Origin: Pseudomonadaceae bacterium
GTDB lineage: Bacteria > Pseudomonadota > Gammaproteobacteria > Pseudomonadales > Pseudomonadaceae
Direction of reading: 5' to 3'
Assembly (NCBI GenBank): GCA_900766265.1
Contig: CAAFUS010000017.1
Location: 1-64,000 of the forward strand
Length of the DNA stretch: 64,000 nt
Each line of letters begins with the position of its first letter. The first letter of the stretch is position 1. A program made the translations under genes and the position numbers. This document shows, one piece after another, positions 25,234-32,735 of the stretch. Below the pieces are notes generated by a model. The model saw only the letters and a program-made list of their open reading frames with translations. It did not search any database and had not been told where the DNA came from.

Positions 25234-26430
25234 ATGAACGTCAACTACACGACCGAAGAGCTCGCCTTCCGCGACGAGGTGCGGGCCTTTCTGTCCACCG
25301 AACTGCCGGCGGACATCGCCGCGAAGACCAAGCTGGGCAAGCACCTGTCCAAGGAAGACCACCAGCGCTGGCAGCGCATCCTGTCGAACAAGGGCTGGTA
25401 CGCACCGGGCTGGCCGGTTGAACTCGGCGGCACCACCTGGGGCCCGGTGGAAAAGCACATCTTCGACGAGGAGTGCGCAGCCTTCGGGGCGCCGCGCACC
25501 ATCCCGTTCGGGGTCAACATGGTCGCGCCGGTGATCATCAAGTTCGGCACCCAGCAGCAGAAGGATTATTACCTGCCGCGCATCCTCTCGGGCGAGGACT
25601 GGTGGTGCCAGGGTTACTCCGAGCCGGGCGCCGGATCGGACCTGGCGAGCCTCAAGACCCGCGCCGTGCGTGACGGCGACCACTACGTGGTCAACGGCCA
25701 GAAGACCTGGACCACCCTCGGCCAGCACGCCAACATGATTTTCTGCCTGGTGCGCACTGACCCCGAGGCCCAGCAGCAGCGCGGCATCAGCTTCCTGTTG
25801 ATCGACATGAGTACGCCGGGTATCAGCGTGCGGCCGATCATCACCCTCGACGGTGACCACGAGGTCAACGAAGTCTTCTTCGACAATGTTCGCGTGCCGG
25901 TGGAAAACCTCGTCGGCCAGGAAAACCAGGGCTGGACCTGCGCCAAGTACCTGCTGACCCATGAGCGCACGGGCCTGGCCGGGATCGGTGCCTCGAAGGC
26001 AGCGCTGGCGCATCTGAAGCGCATCGCCATGAAGGAAGTCTGCGACGGCAAGCCAATGCTCGAGGACCCGCTGTTCCGCGCCCAGGTCGCGGAGGTGGAG
26101 ATGCAGCTGATGGCCATCGAGATGAGCACCCTGCGCATCCTCGCGGCGGCGAAGGAGGGCGGCGTGCCGGGGGCGGAGTCCTCGATCCTCAAGGTCAAGG
26201 GCACCGAGATCCGCCAGGCCATCACCTACCTGCTGCGCAAGGTCATCGGCCCCTACGCACTCCCCTTCCTCGAGGAAGAGCTGCAGCTGGACTACGACGG
26301 CGAGCTCCTGCACGCCGACTACAGCGCGGCGCTGGCCGGTGACTACTTCAACATGCGCAAGCTGTCGATTTTCGGCGGCTCCAACGAAATCCAGAAGAAC
26401 ATCGTCTCGAAGATGATTCTCGAGCTGTAA
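25234..26430 (+). CDS. Acyl-CoA dehydrogenase, large subunit (PimC-like)
   Basis: This 398-residue flavin-dependent acyl-CoA dehydrogenase introduces a 2,3-double bond into an acyl-CoA. FAD and substrate segments include CQGYSEPGAGSDLASL, VNGQKTWTTLGQHA and HERTGLAG. The C-terminal position that is YEGTSQIQ in classical enzymes reads IFGGSNEIQ, so the usual catalytic glutamate there is glycine. This agrees with heteromeric enzymes, where the base comes from elsewhere. The partner is the next gene, 12 bases downstream. By length and order the pair resembles pimeloyl-CoA dehydrogenase large and small subunits. RBS AGAGGA. Confidence 0.8.
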   Translation: MNVNYTTEELAFRDEVRAFLSTELPADIAAKTKLGKHLSKEDHQRWQRILSNKGWYAPGWPVELGGTTWGPVEKHIFDEECAAFGAPRTIPFGVNMVAPVIIKFGTQQQKDYYLPRILSGEDWWCQGYSEPGAGSDLASLKTRAVRDGDHYVVNGQKTWTTLGQHANMIFCLVRTDPEAQQQRGISFLLIDMSTPGISVRPIITLDGDHEVNEVFFDNVRVPVENLVGQENQGWTCAKYLLTHERTGLAGIGASKAALAHLKRIAMKEVCDGKPMLEDPLFRAQVAEVEMQLMAIEMSTLRILAAAKEGGVPGAESSILKVKGTEIRQAITYLLRKVIGPYALPFLEEELQLDYDGELLHADYSAALAGDYFNMRKLSIFGGSNEIQKNIVSKMILEL

Positions 26431-26442
26431 GGGGGCACCGCA

Positions 26443-27585
26443 ATGGACTTCAAACTGACTGAAGAGCAGCAAATGCTGCAAGACACCGCGGCGCGTCTGG
26501 TGCGCGACGCCTACCCGTTCGAGCAGCGCGAGAAATTCAGCGAGTCGGAGCTGGGCTTCTCCGCCGAGTTCTGGGGGCAGCTGGGCGAACTGGGCCTGAC
26601 CGCCGTGCCGTTTTCCGAGGAGATCGGCGGCTTTGGCGGCGGTGGCGTGGAAACCATGCTGGTGATGACCGAACTGGGCCGGGGGCTAACGCTCGAGCCC
26701 TACCTGCAGTCGGTGATCTTCGGCGGCGGGCTGCTCAATCAATTGGGCAACGACGCGCAGAGGGAAGACCTGCTGCCCCAGGTGGCGGCCGGCTCGCTGC
26801 AGTTGGCTGTGGCCTTCGAGGAACCGCAGAGCCACTACAACCTCAACGACGTGCAGACGCGCGCCGAGGCGGTCGATGGCGGCTATCGCTTGTCCGGGCG
26901 CAAGGCCGTGGTAATCGGCGGGCACAGCGCCGGGCAGATCATCGTTTCCGCGCGCACTTCAGGCGACAGCCGTGACGAGGCCGGGGTCAGCCTGTTCTTG
27001 GTCAACCCGAACGCGCAGGGTGTGAGCCGCCGCGTCTACCCGACCATCGATGGGCGCAAGGGCTGCGAGCTGTTCCTCGACAACGTCCAGGTTGGCACCG
27101 ACGCGGTGCTCGGAGACATCGGCAACGCACTGCCCGCGCTGCGCTATCAGCAGGGCCGTGCCATTGCCGCACAGTGCGCCGATGCGCTGGGCAGCATGCA
27201 GGAAGCCTGCAAGCTCACCCTCGACTACCTGAAGACGCGCAAGCAGTTCGGCGTGCCGATCGGCAAGTTCCAGGTCCTGCAGCACCGCATGGTGGACATG
27301 CAGACCGAGTTGGAGCAGGCCACCAGCATGGCGATCCTCGCCGCGACCTTCGCCGATGGCGAAGACAACGACGACCGCCGTCGCATCATCGCCGCCGCCA
27401 AGTACATCTGCGCCCGCGCTGCCCGCAAGGTGGCCGAGGAAGCGATCCAGTTGCACGGCGGCATCGGCATGACCTGGGAGTACAACCTCGCCCACCACGC
27501 CAAGCGCCTGGTGATGATGGCCCACGAGCTGGGCGACGATGACCATCACCTGAAGGCCTACACGAAGCTGATGCAGGTGGCGTGA
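26443..27585 (+). CDS. Acyl-CoA dehydrogenase, small subunit (PimD-like)
   Basis: This 380-residue acyl-CoA dehydrogenase-fold protein starts MDFKLTEEQQMLQDTAARLV and contains TRKQFGVPIGKFQVLQHRMVDM and QLHGGIGMTWEYNLAHH. It is shorter and more divergent than its neighbour and has no YEGT-type C-terminal motif, which fits a partner subunit of a heterotetramer better than a separate enzyme. The middle domain retains GRKAVVIGGHSAGQI. It ends the three-gene operon, 20 bases before a strong terminator. Substrate is not known; dicarboxylyl-CoA is suggested by context only. Confidence 0.78.
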   Translation: MDFKLTEEQQMLQDTAARLVRDAYPFEQREKFSESELGFSAEFWGQLGELGLTAVPFSEEIGGFGGGGVETMLVMTELGRGLTLEPYLQSVIFGGGLLNQLGNDAQREDLLPQVAAGSLQLAVAFEEPQSHYNLNDVQTRAEAVDGGYRLSGRKAVVIGGHSAGQIIVSARTSGDSRDEAGVSLFLVNPNAQGVSRRVYPTIDGRKGCELFLDNVQVGTDAVLGDIGNALPALRYQQGRAIAAQCADALGSMQEACKLTLDYLKTRKQFGVPIGKFQVLQHRMVDMQTELEQATSMAILAATFADGEDNDDRRRIIAAAKYICARAARKVAEEAIQLHGGIGMTWEYNLAHHAKRLVMMAHELGDDDHHLKAYTKLMQVA

Positions 27586-27604
27586 CCGGCCGAGGACGGA
27601 GAAG

Positions 27605-27634
27605 AAAAACCCGCTGCCAGAGCGGGTTTTTTTT
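27605..27634 (+). terminator. Terminator of the beta-oxidation operon
   Basis: AAAAACCCGCT and AGCGGGTTTTT are perfect arms with a GCCAG loop, followed by more T residues (TTTTTTTT run in total). Confidence 0.94.
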
Positions 27635-27696
27635 GGCGGATCGTCGGGTGGATGTCTCTTTTGACATCCACGCGGCAGGGTTGGCGCCGGCGGGTT

Positions 27697-27725
27697 GGTG
27701 GATCGGTAGCGTGATCCACCCTACG
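27697..27725. repeat. REP-like palindrome, GGTGGATC...GATCCACCCTACG
   Basis: GGTGGATC (27697-27704) and GATCCACC (27713-27720) are perfect arms, followed by CTACG. The same ...CCACCCTACG ending occurs in the aguB-aguA spacer, so it belongs to an extragenic repeat family. It sits between two convergent genes. Confidence 0.6.
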
Positions 27726-27739
27726 GGCATGCGGTGCGG

Positions 27740-29098
27740 TCAGGCCGGTTTGGCCTGGGAATCGCCCACGGTTGCGCTCTGCGGTTTCCACGCCTGCAGC
27801 CGATCGAGGCTGCCGCGGTAATGCTTGAGTCCCATGCCGAGCAGGACCATGGCGCCGACCAAGGCGATGCCGGTGACGATCAGCAGCGAATAGCGCAGGG
27901 CGTTGTCGTCGCCGAAGACGAAGTCGGTGCCCAGCGCCACGGCCGTCGGACCGATGCCGAGGCCGACCATGGTGATGACGAACAGGTACACCGCCGAGGC
28001 CTGGCCGCGCATGGAGTTGGGCATGATTTCCTGAATAGCTGCCGGGCCGACCCCAAAGGGCATGGCGATGGTGAACACGTGCAGGGCGATCAGGGCCAGC
28101 GCCAGCTCGCCGCTGCCGGCCAGATACGCCAGGTTGAGCGGCAGGGTCAGCGCGGCGGAGATGATGCCCACGCGCAGCGGTGCGTCGCGATAGCCGCGGC
28201 GGTGCAGCAGGTCGGACAGCCGCCCGCCGGCGATGATGCCCAGCGAACCGGCCACCGCCACCACCGAGCCGTAGAGTACGCCGACGTCGCTGGCCGACCA
28301 GCCGTAGGTGCGGATGAAGAAGGTCGGGATCCAGGCCGAGCTGCCATAGGCGGCGAACGCCAGGCAGGCGAAGCCGAAGTTGTGGCAGAGCACGGTGCGG
28401 CGGTTCTCCCGGATGTAGCCGGCCACCTCGCTCAGCGGCACCTCGACGCCAGCGCCGACGCCCTTGCGCGACGGCTCGCGGATCAACAGCAGCACGGCGG
28501 TGAACAGCACCCCGGCGGCGCCGAGCACGAGGAAGATCAGCTGCCACGGGCGAACCATGCCGAGCACCGGCAGCTCCACATCGCCCTGCGCAGACGCGAA
28601 CTTGACCACCAGTCCGCCGAGGAGAAAGGCCAGCCCCGAGCCGATGTAGATGCCCATCGAGTAGACGCTCATGGCGGTGCCGCGCAGCTTGGGCGGGAAG
28701 CTGTCGGCGATCAGCGAATAGGCCGAGGGCGACAGCGCGGCCTCGCCGACACCGACGCCGATGCGGAACACCAGAAATTGCCAGAACGTCCGGGCGGTGC
28801 CGCACAGGGCAGTCATCAGGCTCCAGACCAGCACGCCGACGGCGATAATGCCGCGACGGCTCTTGCGATCGGCCAGGCGGCCGATCGGCACGCCGCAGAT
28901 GGTGTAGAACACGGCGAAGGAAAAGCCCATCAACAGGCTCATGTGGGTGTCGGTGATGTCCAGGTCGCGTCGGATCGGCTCGACCAGCAGGTTGAGGATC
29001 TGCCGGTCGACGAAGGACAGCACGTAGGCGAGCATCAGGATGGCCACTGTCATCCAGGCGCGGGCGCTCGAGGGGTAGCCGTTATTGTTGTTGTGCAT
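27740..29098 (-). CDS. MFS transporter, Spinster-like
   Basis: Inner-membrane major facilitator of 452 residues with 12 predicted helices. The signature between helices 2 and 3 reads GRLADRKSRRGI, and VDRQILNLLVEPIRRDL in helix 1 is typical of the Spinster-related organic-acid group. The N terminus MHNNNNGY is unusual: codons 3-6 (AAC AAC AAT AAC) make an AAnAAnAA Hfq/Crc motif. GGAG lies seven bases before the ATG. It converges on the beta-oxidation operon and is followed upstream by a hydrolase and a TetR gene, so it probably imports the substrate of this region. The substrate is unknown. Confidence 0.82.
   Translation of the reverse strand: MHNNNNGYPSSARAWMTVAILMLAYVLSFVDRQILNLLVEPIRRDLDITDTHMSLLMGFSFAVFYTICGVPIGRLADRKSRRGIIAVGVLVWSLMTALCGTARTFWQFLVFRIGVGVGEAALSPSAYSLIADSFPPKLRGTAMSVYSMGIYIGSGLAFLLGGLVVKFASAQGDVELPVLGMVRPWQLIFLVLGAAGVLFTAVLLLIREPSRKGVGAGVEVPLSEVAGYIRENRRTVLCHNFGFACLAFAAYGSSAWIPTFFIRTYGWSASDVGVLYGSVVAVAGSLGIIAGGRLSDLLHRRGYRDAPLRVGIISAALTLPLNLAYLAGSGELALALIALHVFTIAMPFGVGPAAIQEIMPNSMRGQASAVYLFVITMVGLGIGPTAVALGTDFVFGDDNALRYSLLIVTGIALVGAMVLLGMGLKHYRGSLDRLQAWKPQSATVGDSQAKPA
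29081..29092 (-). promoter_or_regulatory. Hfq/Crc-type A-rich site at the MFS start
   Basis: The message reads ATGCACAACAACAATAAC; AACAACAATAAC contains overlapping AAnAAnAA matches, within codons 3-6. Confidence 0.6.
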
Positions 29099-29186
29099 GG
29101 CAAGCTCCGATGGGCGAGGGGGCTGCAGCCCATCCTCACTGTTGTCGGAGATTCGCCATCCGGCAAGGTGAATAACCTTCGGATAT

Positions 29187-29214
29187 GTTCCGCGATAGCG
29201 CCATCACGTTCCGC
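29187..29214. repeat. GTTCCGC direct repeats 21 bases apart
   Basis: GTTCCGC at 29187-29193 and 29208-29214 are spaced by exactly two helical turns, about 90-115 bases upstream of the MFS gene. The second copy overlaps the end of the hydrolase gene. It is a possible activator site for the MFS promoter. Confidence 0.35.
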
Positions 29215-30130
29215 TATGCGAAACCTTCTCTGCCTGGCGATAGGCAGCAGCCACGGCCTGGTTCTCATCGCAGACCAGCTCAGGCAGCAGCCAGGGTGAC
29301 CACAGGTTGTCGGAAAAGCCGCGGCGGAAGAATCCGAAATGGCCGATCCGCGTAGCACCTACATCACCGGGGGCAATGCGCTGCATGGTTTTCGGCGCGT
29401 TGGTGTAGAAGCCATGGAGGGACTCAGTGTTGCGCGCCGACATCATCTCGTCGTCGCTGAAGGACAGCGACGTCAATGGCGTACGCACCGCCGCGAAGGC
29501 TTGCCGCACCGGCTCGCCTTCGACGCCGACCAGGTAATCCGGATGCAGGCACCAGCGCCGCCACTGGCGAATCACCCCGGCCGGCAGGTCGCCGACCGCG
29601 CCGATGCGATCGCCTGGGAAATACCCGGCGAGGGCGGTCAGCAGCGGAGCCAGGCCGTGCCAGAGCAGCCAGGCCTTGCTCCGGATCTGCGGGCTGTTCT
29701 CGCGCCAGTAGCCGCTGCCGGCGGCGATGGTGACGATGCGGGTCAGCCGGTCGTGACCCCGGACTAGCGGCAGGATCTGCGCGCCGACGCTGTGGCCGAT
29801 CCAGTACAGCGGCAGGTCGCCGGCCGCATCGGCGACCCTGGCCAGGACTGCGCTGCAGTCGTACCGGCCCCAGGCGAGGATGTCCACCTTGAGCTTGCGC
29901 AGCGGTACCGAACGGGAGCGGCCCATGCCCAGGTAGTCGAAGGTCACGACGAGGTAGCCATGCTCGGCCAGCCAGCGGGCGAAGTCGGCATAGAACCGCT
30001 GCTTCACGCCCATCGCTGGTGCGATGATGACCGCGCCGCGCGAAGGGCCGCTTGGTGCGTACCAGTAACTGGACAGGGTGTGGCCGTTGCCATTGTCGAT
30101 TGCGTGTTCTTGCGCCTGTATCGTCGTCAT
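29204..30130 (-). CDS. Alpha/beta-hydrolase
   Basis: Predicted cytoplasmic esterase, thioesterase or related hydrolase of 308 residues. It shows the strand VIIAPAMGVKQRFY (oxyanion region), the DYLGMGRSRS segment and the nucleophile elbow GHSVGAQ. The predicted catalytic histidine lies late (RIGHFGFFRR). No signal peptide. The ATG at 30130 is chosen over 30184 because GGAG precedes it and the AACAACAAG Hfq/Crc motif fills the space between the two. It is divergent from the TetR gene, sharing a control region with a 26-base palindrome, so TetR very likely regulates it. Reaction unknown. Confidence 0.75.
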   Translation of the reverse strand: MTTIQAQEHAIDNGNGHTLSSYWYAPSGPSRGAVIIAPAMGVKQRFYADFARWLAEHGYLVVTFDYLGMGRSRSVPLRKLKVDILAWGRYDCSAVLARVADAAGDLPLYWIGHSVGAQILPLVRGHDRLTRIVTIAAGSGYWRENSPQIRSKAWLLWHGLAPLLTALAGYFPGDRIGAVGDLPAGVIRQWRRWCLHPDYLVGVEGEPVRQAFAAVRTPLTSLSFSDDEMMSARNTESLHGFYTNAPKTMQRIAPGDVGATRIGHFGFFRRGFSDNLWSPWLLPELVCDENQAVAAAYRQAEKVSHSGT

Positions 30131-30131
30131 C

Positions 30132-30139
30132 TTGTTGTT
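30132..30139 (-). promoter_or_regulatory. Hfq/Crc-type A-rich site at the hydrolase start
   Basis: AACAACAA occupies the spacer between the GGAG ribosome binding site and the ATG (GGAGAACAACAAGATG). Binding here would directly block initiation. Confidence 0.65.
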
Positions 30140-30185
30140 CTCCGCTCTTTCGCCCGTGCGGCGATCGAAGCAGTATACGAACACC

Positions 30186-30211
30186 AGAATAAAGTTCTAG
30201 AAAATTATTCT
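30186..30211. promoter_or_regulatory. 26-base palindromic TetR operator
   Basis: Outer arms AGAATAA (30186-30192) and TTATTCT (30205-30211) flank a perfect inner palindrome TTCTAGAA (30195-30202). Only the two base pairs joining them do not match. It lies between the divergent hydrolase and TetR genes. Confidence 0.72.
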
Positions 30212-30229
30212 ATTAGACAGGGAGACCGG

Positions 30230-30808
30230 ATGGCCCGCAGTAGCCGCAAGCAGGAAATCCTTCAGGCCGCGCTCGCCTGTTTCACCGAACACGGGGTGGA
30301 CGCGACCACCATCGAGATGATCCGCGATCGCTCCGGTGCCAGCATCGGCAGCCTGTATCACCACTTCGGCAATCGCGAACGGATCATCGCCGCGCTGTAC
30401 CTGGAGGGCATCGGCGAATACGCCGCGCGGCTCGAGGCCGGGCTGATCGAGACGCTGGATGCCGAGGCGTGCGTCCGGCTGTTCGTCACCTGCTACATCG
30501 ACTGGGTGGTGGCCAACCCGGACTGGGCGCGCTTCGTGCTGCACAACCGTGGACGGGTGGAGACGGGGGAGATGGGTGATCGGCTGCGCGAGGTCAATCA
30601 GGCCCATGGCGAGCGGGTCGCCGCGATCCTGCGTCGTCACCGTGAAAGTGGCGCTTTCAGGCGAATGCCAGGTGACTGTTTCATTTCCGTGGTGATCGGG
30701 CCCTGCCACGACATGGCGCGCAACTGGCTGGCCGGGCGCTCGCGCACCGCGCTGGCCGATGTCCGTGACTTGCTCGCGGACATTGCCTGGGCCAGCGTCA
30801 GGGCCTGA
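30230..30808 (+). CDS. TetR-family transcriptional regulator
   Basis: This 192-residue repressor has an N-terminal helix-turn-helix (about residues 5-50: ILQAALACFTEHGVDATT, then SIGSLYHHFGNRERI) and a helical ligand-binding domain with a conserved-looking ARFVLHNRG segment. The ATG at 30230 has GGAG five bases upstream and places the TetR domain at the very N terminus; the longer ORF upstream belongs to the other strand. A near-perfect palindrome just upstream suggests autoregulation together with control of the divergent hydrolase. The ligand is unknown, perhaps an acyl-CoA or ester. Confidence 0.85.
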   Translation: MARSSRKQEILQAALACFTEHGVDATTIEMIRDRSGASIGSLYHHFGNRERIIAALYLEGIGEYAARLEAGLIETLDAEACVRLFVTCYIDWVVANPDWARFVLHNRGRVETGEMGDRLREVNQAHGERVAAILRRHRESGAFRRMPGDCFISVVIGPCHDMARNWLAGRSRTALADVRDLLADIAWASVRA

Positions 30809-30817
30809 TGGTAGGGA

Positions 30818-31603
30818 TCAGACGCCGAGGCTTTCGATGTCGCGGGCGAGCATTTCCAGCTGGTGGGCCAGCGAGCTCTTGAGCGTCGCTTCGTCGAGCT
30901 GGAACGAGGGGGCGCCGCAGGTGAGCGCCATGATGCTGCCGTCGGACAGGCGCAGCGGCACGCCGGCGGCCTTCACGTTGCGGTCCCATTCGCCCAGCGA
31001 CAGGCAGAAGCCGGTGCGTTCGAACTCGGCGAAGGCGGTCTCCAGTGAGGTCTTCATCGCGTCCCAGCCGTCCTCATACTTGTCGGCGAGCAGCGCCATC
31101 AGGTGCTCGCGCTCCTTCTCCGGAGTGGCGGCGAGGTACGCGCGGCCTGCAGCGGTGGTCGCCAGGGGCAAGCGAACACCGGCGTCCATGCGCAGCGAGG
31201 TGACCTCGGCCGGGCGGCAGTTCTCGACGTAGATCATCGACAGACGATCCCGGCAGGTCAGGCCCACCGTGGTGTTGGTACGCCGGGCGAATTCGTCCAT
31301 GTAGGGCTTGGCCAGCTGGCGCACCCGCAGGTTGGAGACATAGGCATAGCCCAAGGCGAGGACGCCGGAGTCGAGCTGATATTTCTCCAGCTGCTGCGAA
31401 TAGCTGAGGTAGCCGAGCTTGGTGAGGGTGTAGGTCATGCGCGACACGGTCGGCTTGGGCAGTCCGGTGATGCGGGCAATGTCCTGGTTGCCCATGACTA
31501 CCGAGCCGTGGGTGAAGGCGCGCAGCACGTCCAGGCCCCGGGCCAGCGCTTCGACGAACTTGCGATCCTTCGGGGTACTGCTGTCTTCAACGTCGTCGCT
31601 CAT
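30818..31603 (-). CDS. IclR-family transcriptional regulator
   Basis: This 261-residue regulator has an N-terminal winged helix-turn-helix (about residues 15-75, including NQDIARITGLPKPTVSRMTYTL) and an IclR effector domain with TTVGLTCRDRLSMIYVE and RLPLATTAAGRAYLA. The start at 31603 (MSDDVEDSSTPKDRKF) gives a normal IclR length; the ORF runs further upstream without similarity. A 12-base element in its own promoter is repeated in front of the beta-oxidation operon at 23033-23044. It therefore probably regulates itself and that operon. It converges with the TetR gene, nine bases between stops. Confidence 0.85.
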   Translation of the reverse strand: MSDDVEDSSTPKDRKFVEALARGLDVLRAFTHGSVVMGNQDIARITGLPKPTVSRMTYTLTKLGYLSYSQQLEKYQLDSGVLALGYAYVSNLRVRQLAKPYMDEFARRTNTTVGLTCRDRLSMIYVENCRPAEVTSLRMDAGVRLPLATTAAGRAYLAATPEKEREHLMALLADKYEDGWDAMKTSLETAFAEFERTGFCLSLGEWDRNVKAAGVPLRLSDGSIMALTCGAPSFQLDEATLKSSLAHQLEMLARDIESLGV

Positions 31604-31719
31604 GTCTCGGGGTCTCGCGGTTGGGGCGGGCGAACGATAACAGATCACCCGGTGGCATACAGCGAACGGGGCGATTGTTGCGAGGCTCAAGCCTCTGGAA
31701 CGCCATTGTTTCGGCATGC

Positions 31720-31751
31720 TATTTCGCACAGTAAAACAATATTTCGTATAC
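31720..31751. promoter_or_regulatory. Candidate operator of the IclR regulator
   Basis: TATTTCGCACAG (31720-31731) is the reverse complement of CTGTGCGAAATA at 23033-23044. A second TATTTCG follows at 31740-31746 in AATATTTCGTATAC. It lies about 120 bases upstream of the IclR start. Confidence 0.5.
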
Positions 31752-32056
31752 TCGTCGACCGCTAGACGCAGAACGCTATTCACCACATTGCCGAACGACG
31801 GGAGATCCGCAGGTGGGACGGGTGGTCCGCTGAGACACGGTGTTGTCCGTTCGCGGTCTGGGCTGGGTTCTGGTCGCACAGCGCCAGGCGCCCGACCGCC
31901 GCCTGGCTATATAAAGGAAGGGATATCTCCAGGGGGTCGCTGAGCCAGGATGCCGCCTGCGGCGACAGACGGTCGTTTGGCCCAAGGCGCCGGACCATGG
32001 GCACTGCGGGTAAGGATCGGGCCCGGGTGTGCCGTTGGGCAAAGCCATTTCGCGCT
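31752..32056. other. Gene-free stretch between IclR and rpmB
   Basis: About 300 bases without a credible gene. CTATATAAAGG near 31907 looks promoter-like, but I cannot link it to a transcript. Confidence 0.35.
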
Positions 32057-32085
32057 TGTGAGGTGGGGGGCTTTCTGATATAAAG
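32057..32085 (+). promoter_or_regulatory. Sigma70 promoter of rpmB-rpmG
   Basis: TTGTGA and TATAAA are separated by 17 bases. The start would give a leader of about 140 bases before rpmB. Confidence 0.6.
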
Positions 32086-32231
32086 CAGCGCTCTTTTCTA
32101 GGGGCCCGGCTCTTCGCACGACGCTGCGGCTGGTAAGACCCTGATGAAACGCGGCGCAGAGCGCCAAATGACTAAGAGTTCAAGCGGCCAACCCATGCCG
32201 GGTTGGGCATGTGGTTTTAGAGGGCTGAGGC

Positions 32232-32468
32232 ATGTCTAGAGTCTGTCAAGTTACCGGTAAGGGTCCGGTAACCGGGAACAACATTTCCCACGCAAACAAC
32301 AAAACCCGTCGTCGTTTCCTGCCGAACCTGCAGCATCACCGCTTCTGGGTCGAGTCTGAAAATCGCTTCGTTCGTCTGCGCGTTTCCGCCAAGGGCATGC
32401 GCGTCATCGACAAGCGTGGTATCGATACCGTCCTGGCTGAACTGCGCAGCCGCGGCGAAAAGGTTTAA
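32232..32468 (+). CDS. rpmB: 50S ribosomal protein L28
   Basis: This 78-residue basic protein begins MSRVCQVTGKGPVTGNN, followed by HANNKTRRRFLPNLQ, the L28 signature. It is a structural component of the large ribosomal subunit. It is co-transcribed with rpmG, which starts ten bases later behind AAGGAG. The long leader (about 140 bases) and strong promoter match a highly expressed ribosomal operon. Confidence 0.98.
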   Translation: MSRVCQVTGKGPVTGNNISHANNKTRRRFLPNLQHHRFWVESENRFVRLRVSAKGMRVIDKRGIDTVLAELRSRGEKV

Positions 32469-32478
32469 GGAGAACGAC

Positions 32479-32634
32479 ATGCGTGACCTGATCCGTTTGG
32501 TGTCCAGCGCCGGTACCGGCCACTTCTACACCACCGACAAGAACAAGCGCACCACGCCCGACAAGATCGAAATCAAGAAGTACGATCCGGTCGTTCGTAA
32601 GCACGTGATGTACAAGGAAGCCAAGATCAAGTAA
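32479..32634 (+). CDS. rpmG: 50S ribosomal protein L33
   Basis: This 51-residue protein begins MRDLIRLVSSAGTGHFY and has TTDKNKRTTPDKIEIKKYDP, an L33 of the type without zinc-binding cysteine pairs. It is a large-subunit protein near the E site. The ATG at 32479 follows AAGGAGAACGAC, which decides the start over a longer frame. A strong terminator follows within 20 bases. Confidence 0.98.
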   Translation: MRDLIRLVSSAGTGHFYTTDKNKRTTPDKIEIKKYDPVVRKHVMYKEAKIK

Positions 32635-32652
32635 TTGATCCGGCCCTTGACC

Positions 32653-32680
32653 AAAAAACCCGCCTCTTGGCGGGTTTTTT
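32653..32680 (+). terminator. Terminator of rpmB-rpmG
   Basis: AAAAAACCCGCC and GGCGGGTTTTTT are perfect 12-base arms with a TCTT loop, and can function on both strands between these convergent genes. Confidence 0.95.
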
Positions 32681-32735
32681 CGTTTCCGGGGTCTGGTTGG
32701 GCCGGCGGCCGCTCGGGCGGCGCCGGCAATCGGTG

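Noticed and set aside
23830..26481. Minus-strand ORF of 883 codons over the beta-oxidation genes
   Set aside because: Antisense to three well-recognised enzymes; its composition (runs of H, L, A, R, V) is typical of codon-bias shadows.
31902..31949. Possible small RNA or promoter in the IclR-rpmB gap (CTATATAAAGG, CCTGGCT/AGCCAGG)
   Set aside because: Short arms far apart, no terminator and no recognised RNA family; not enough to call.
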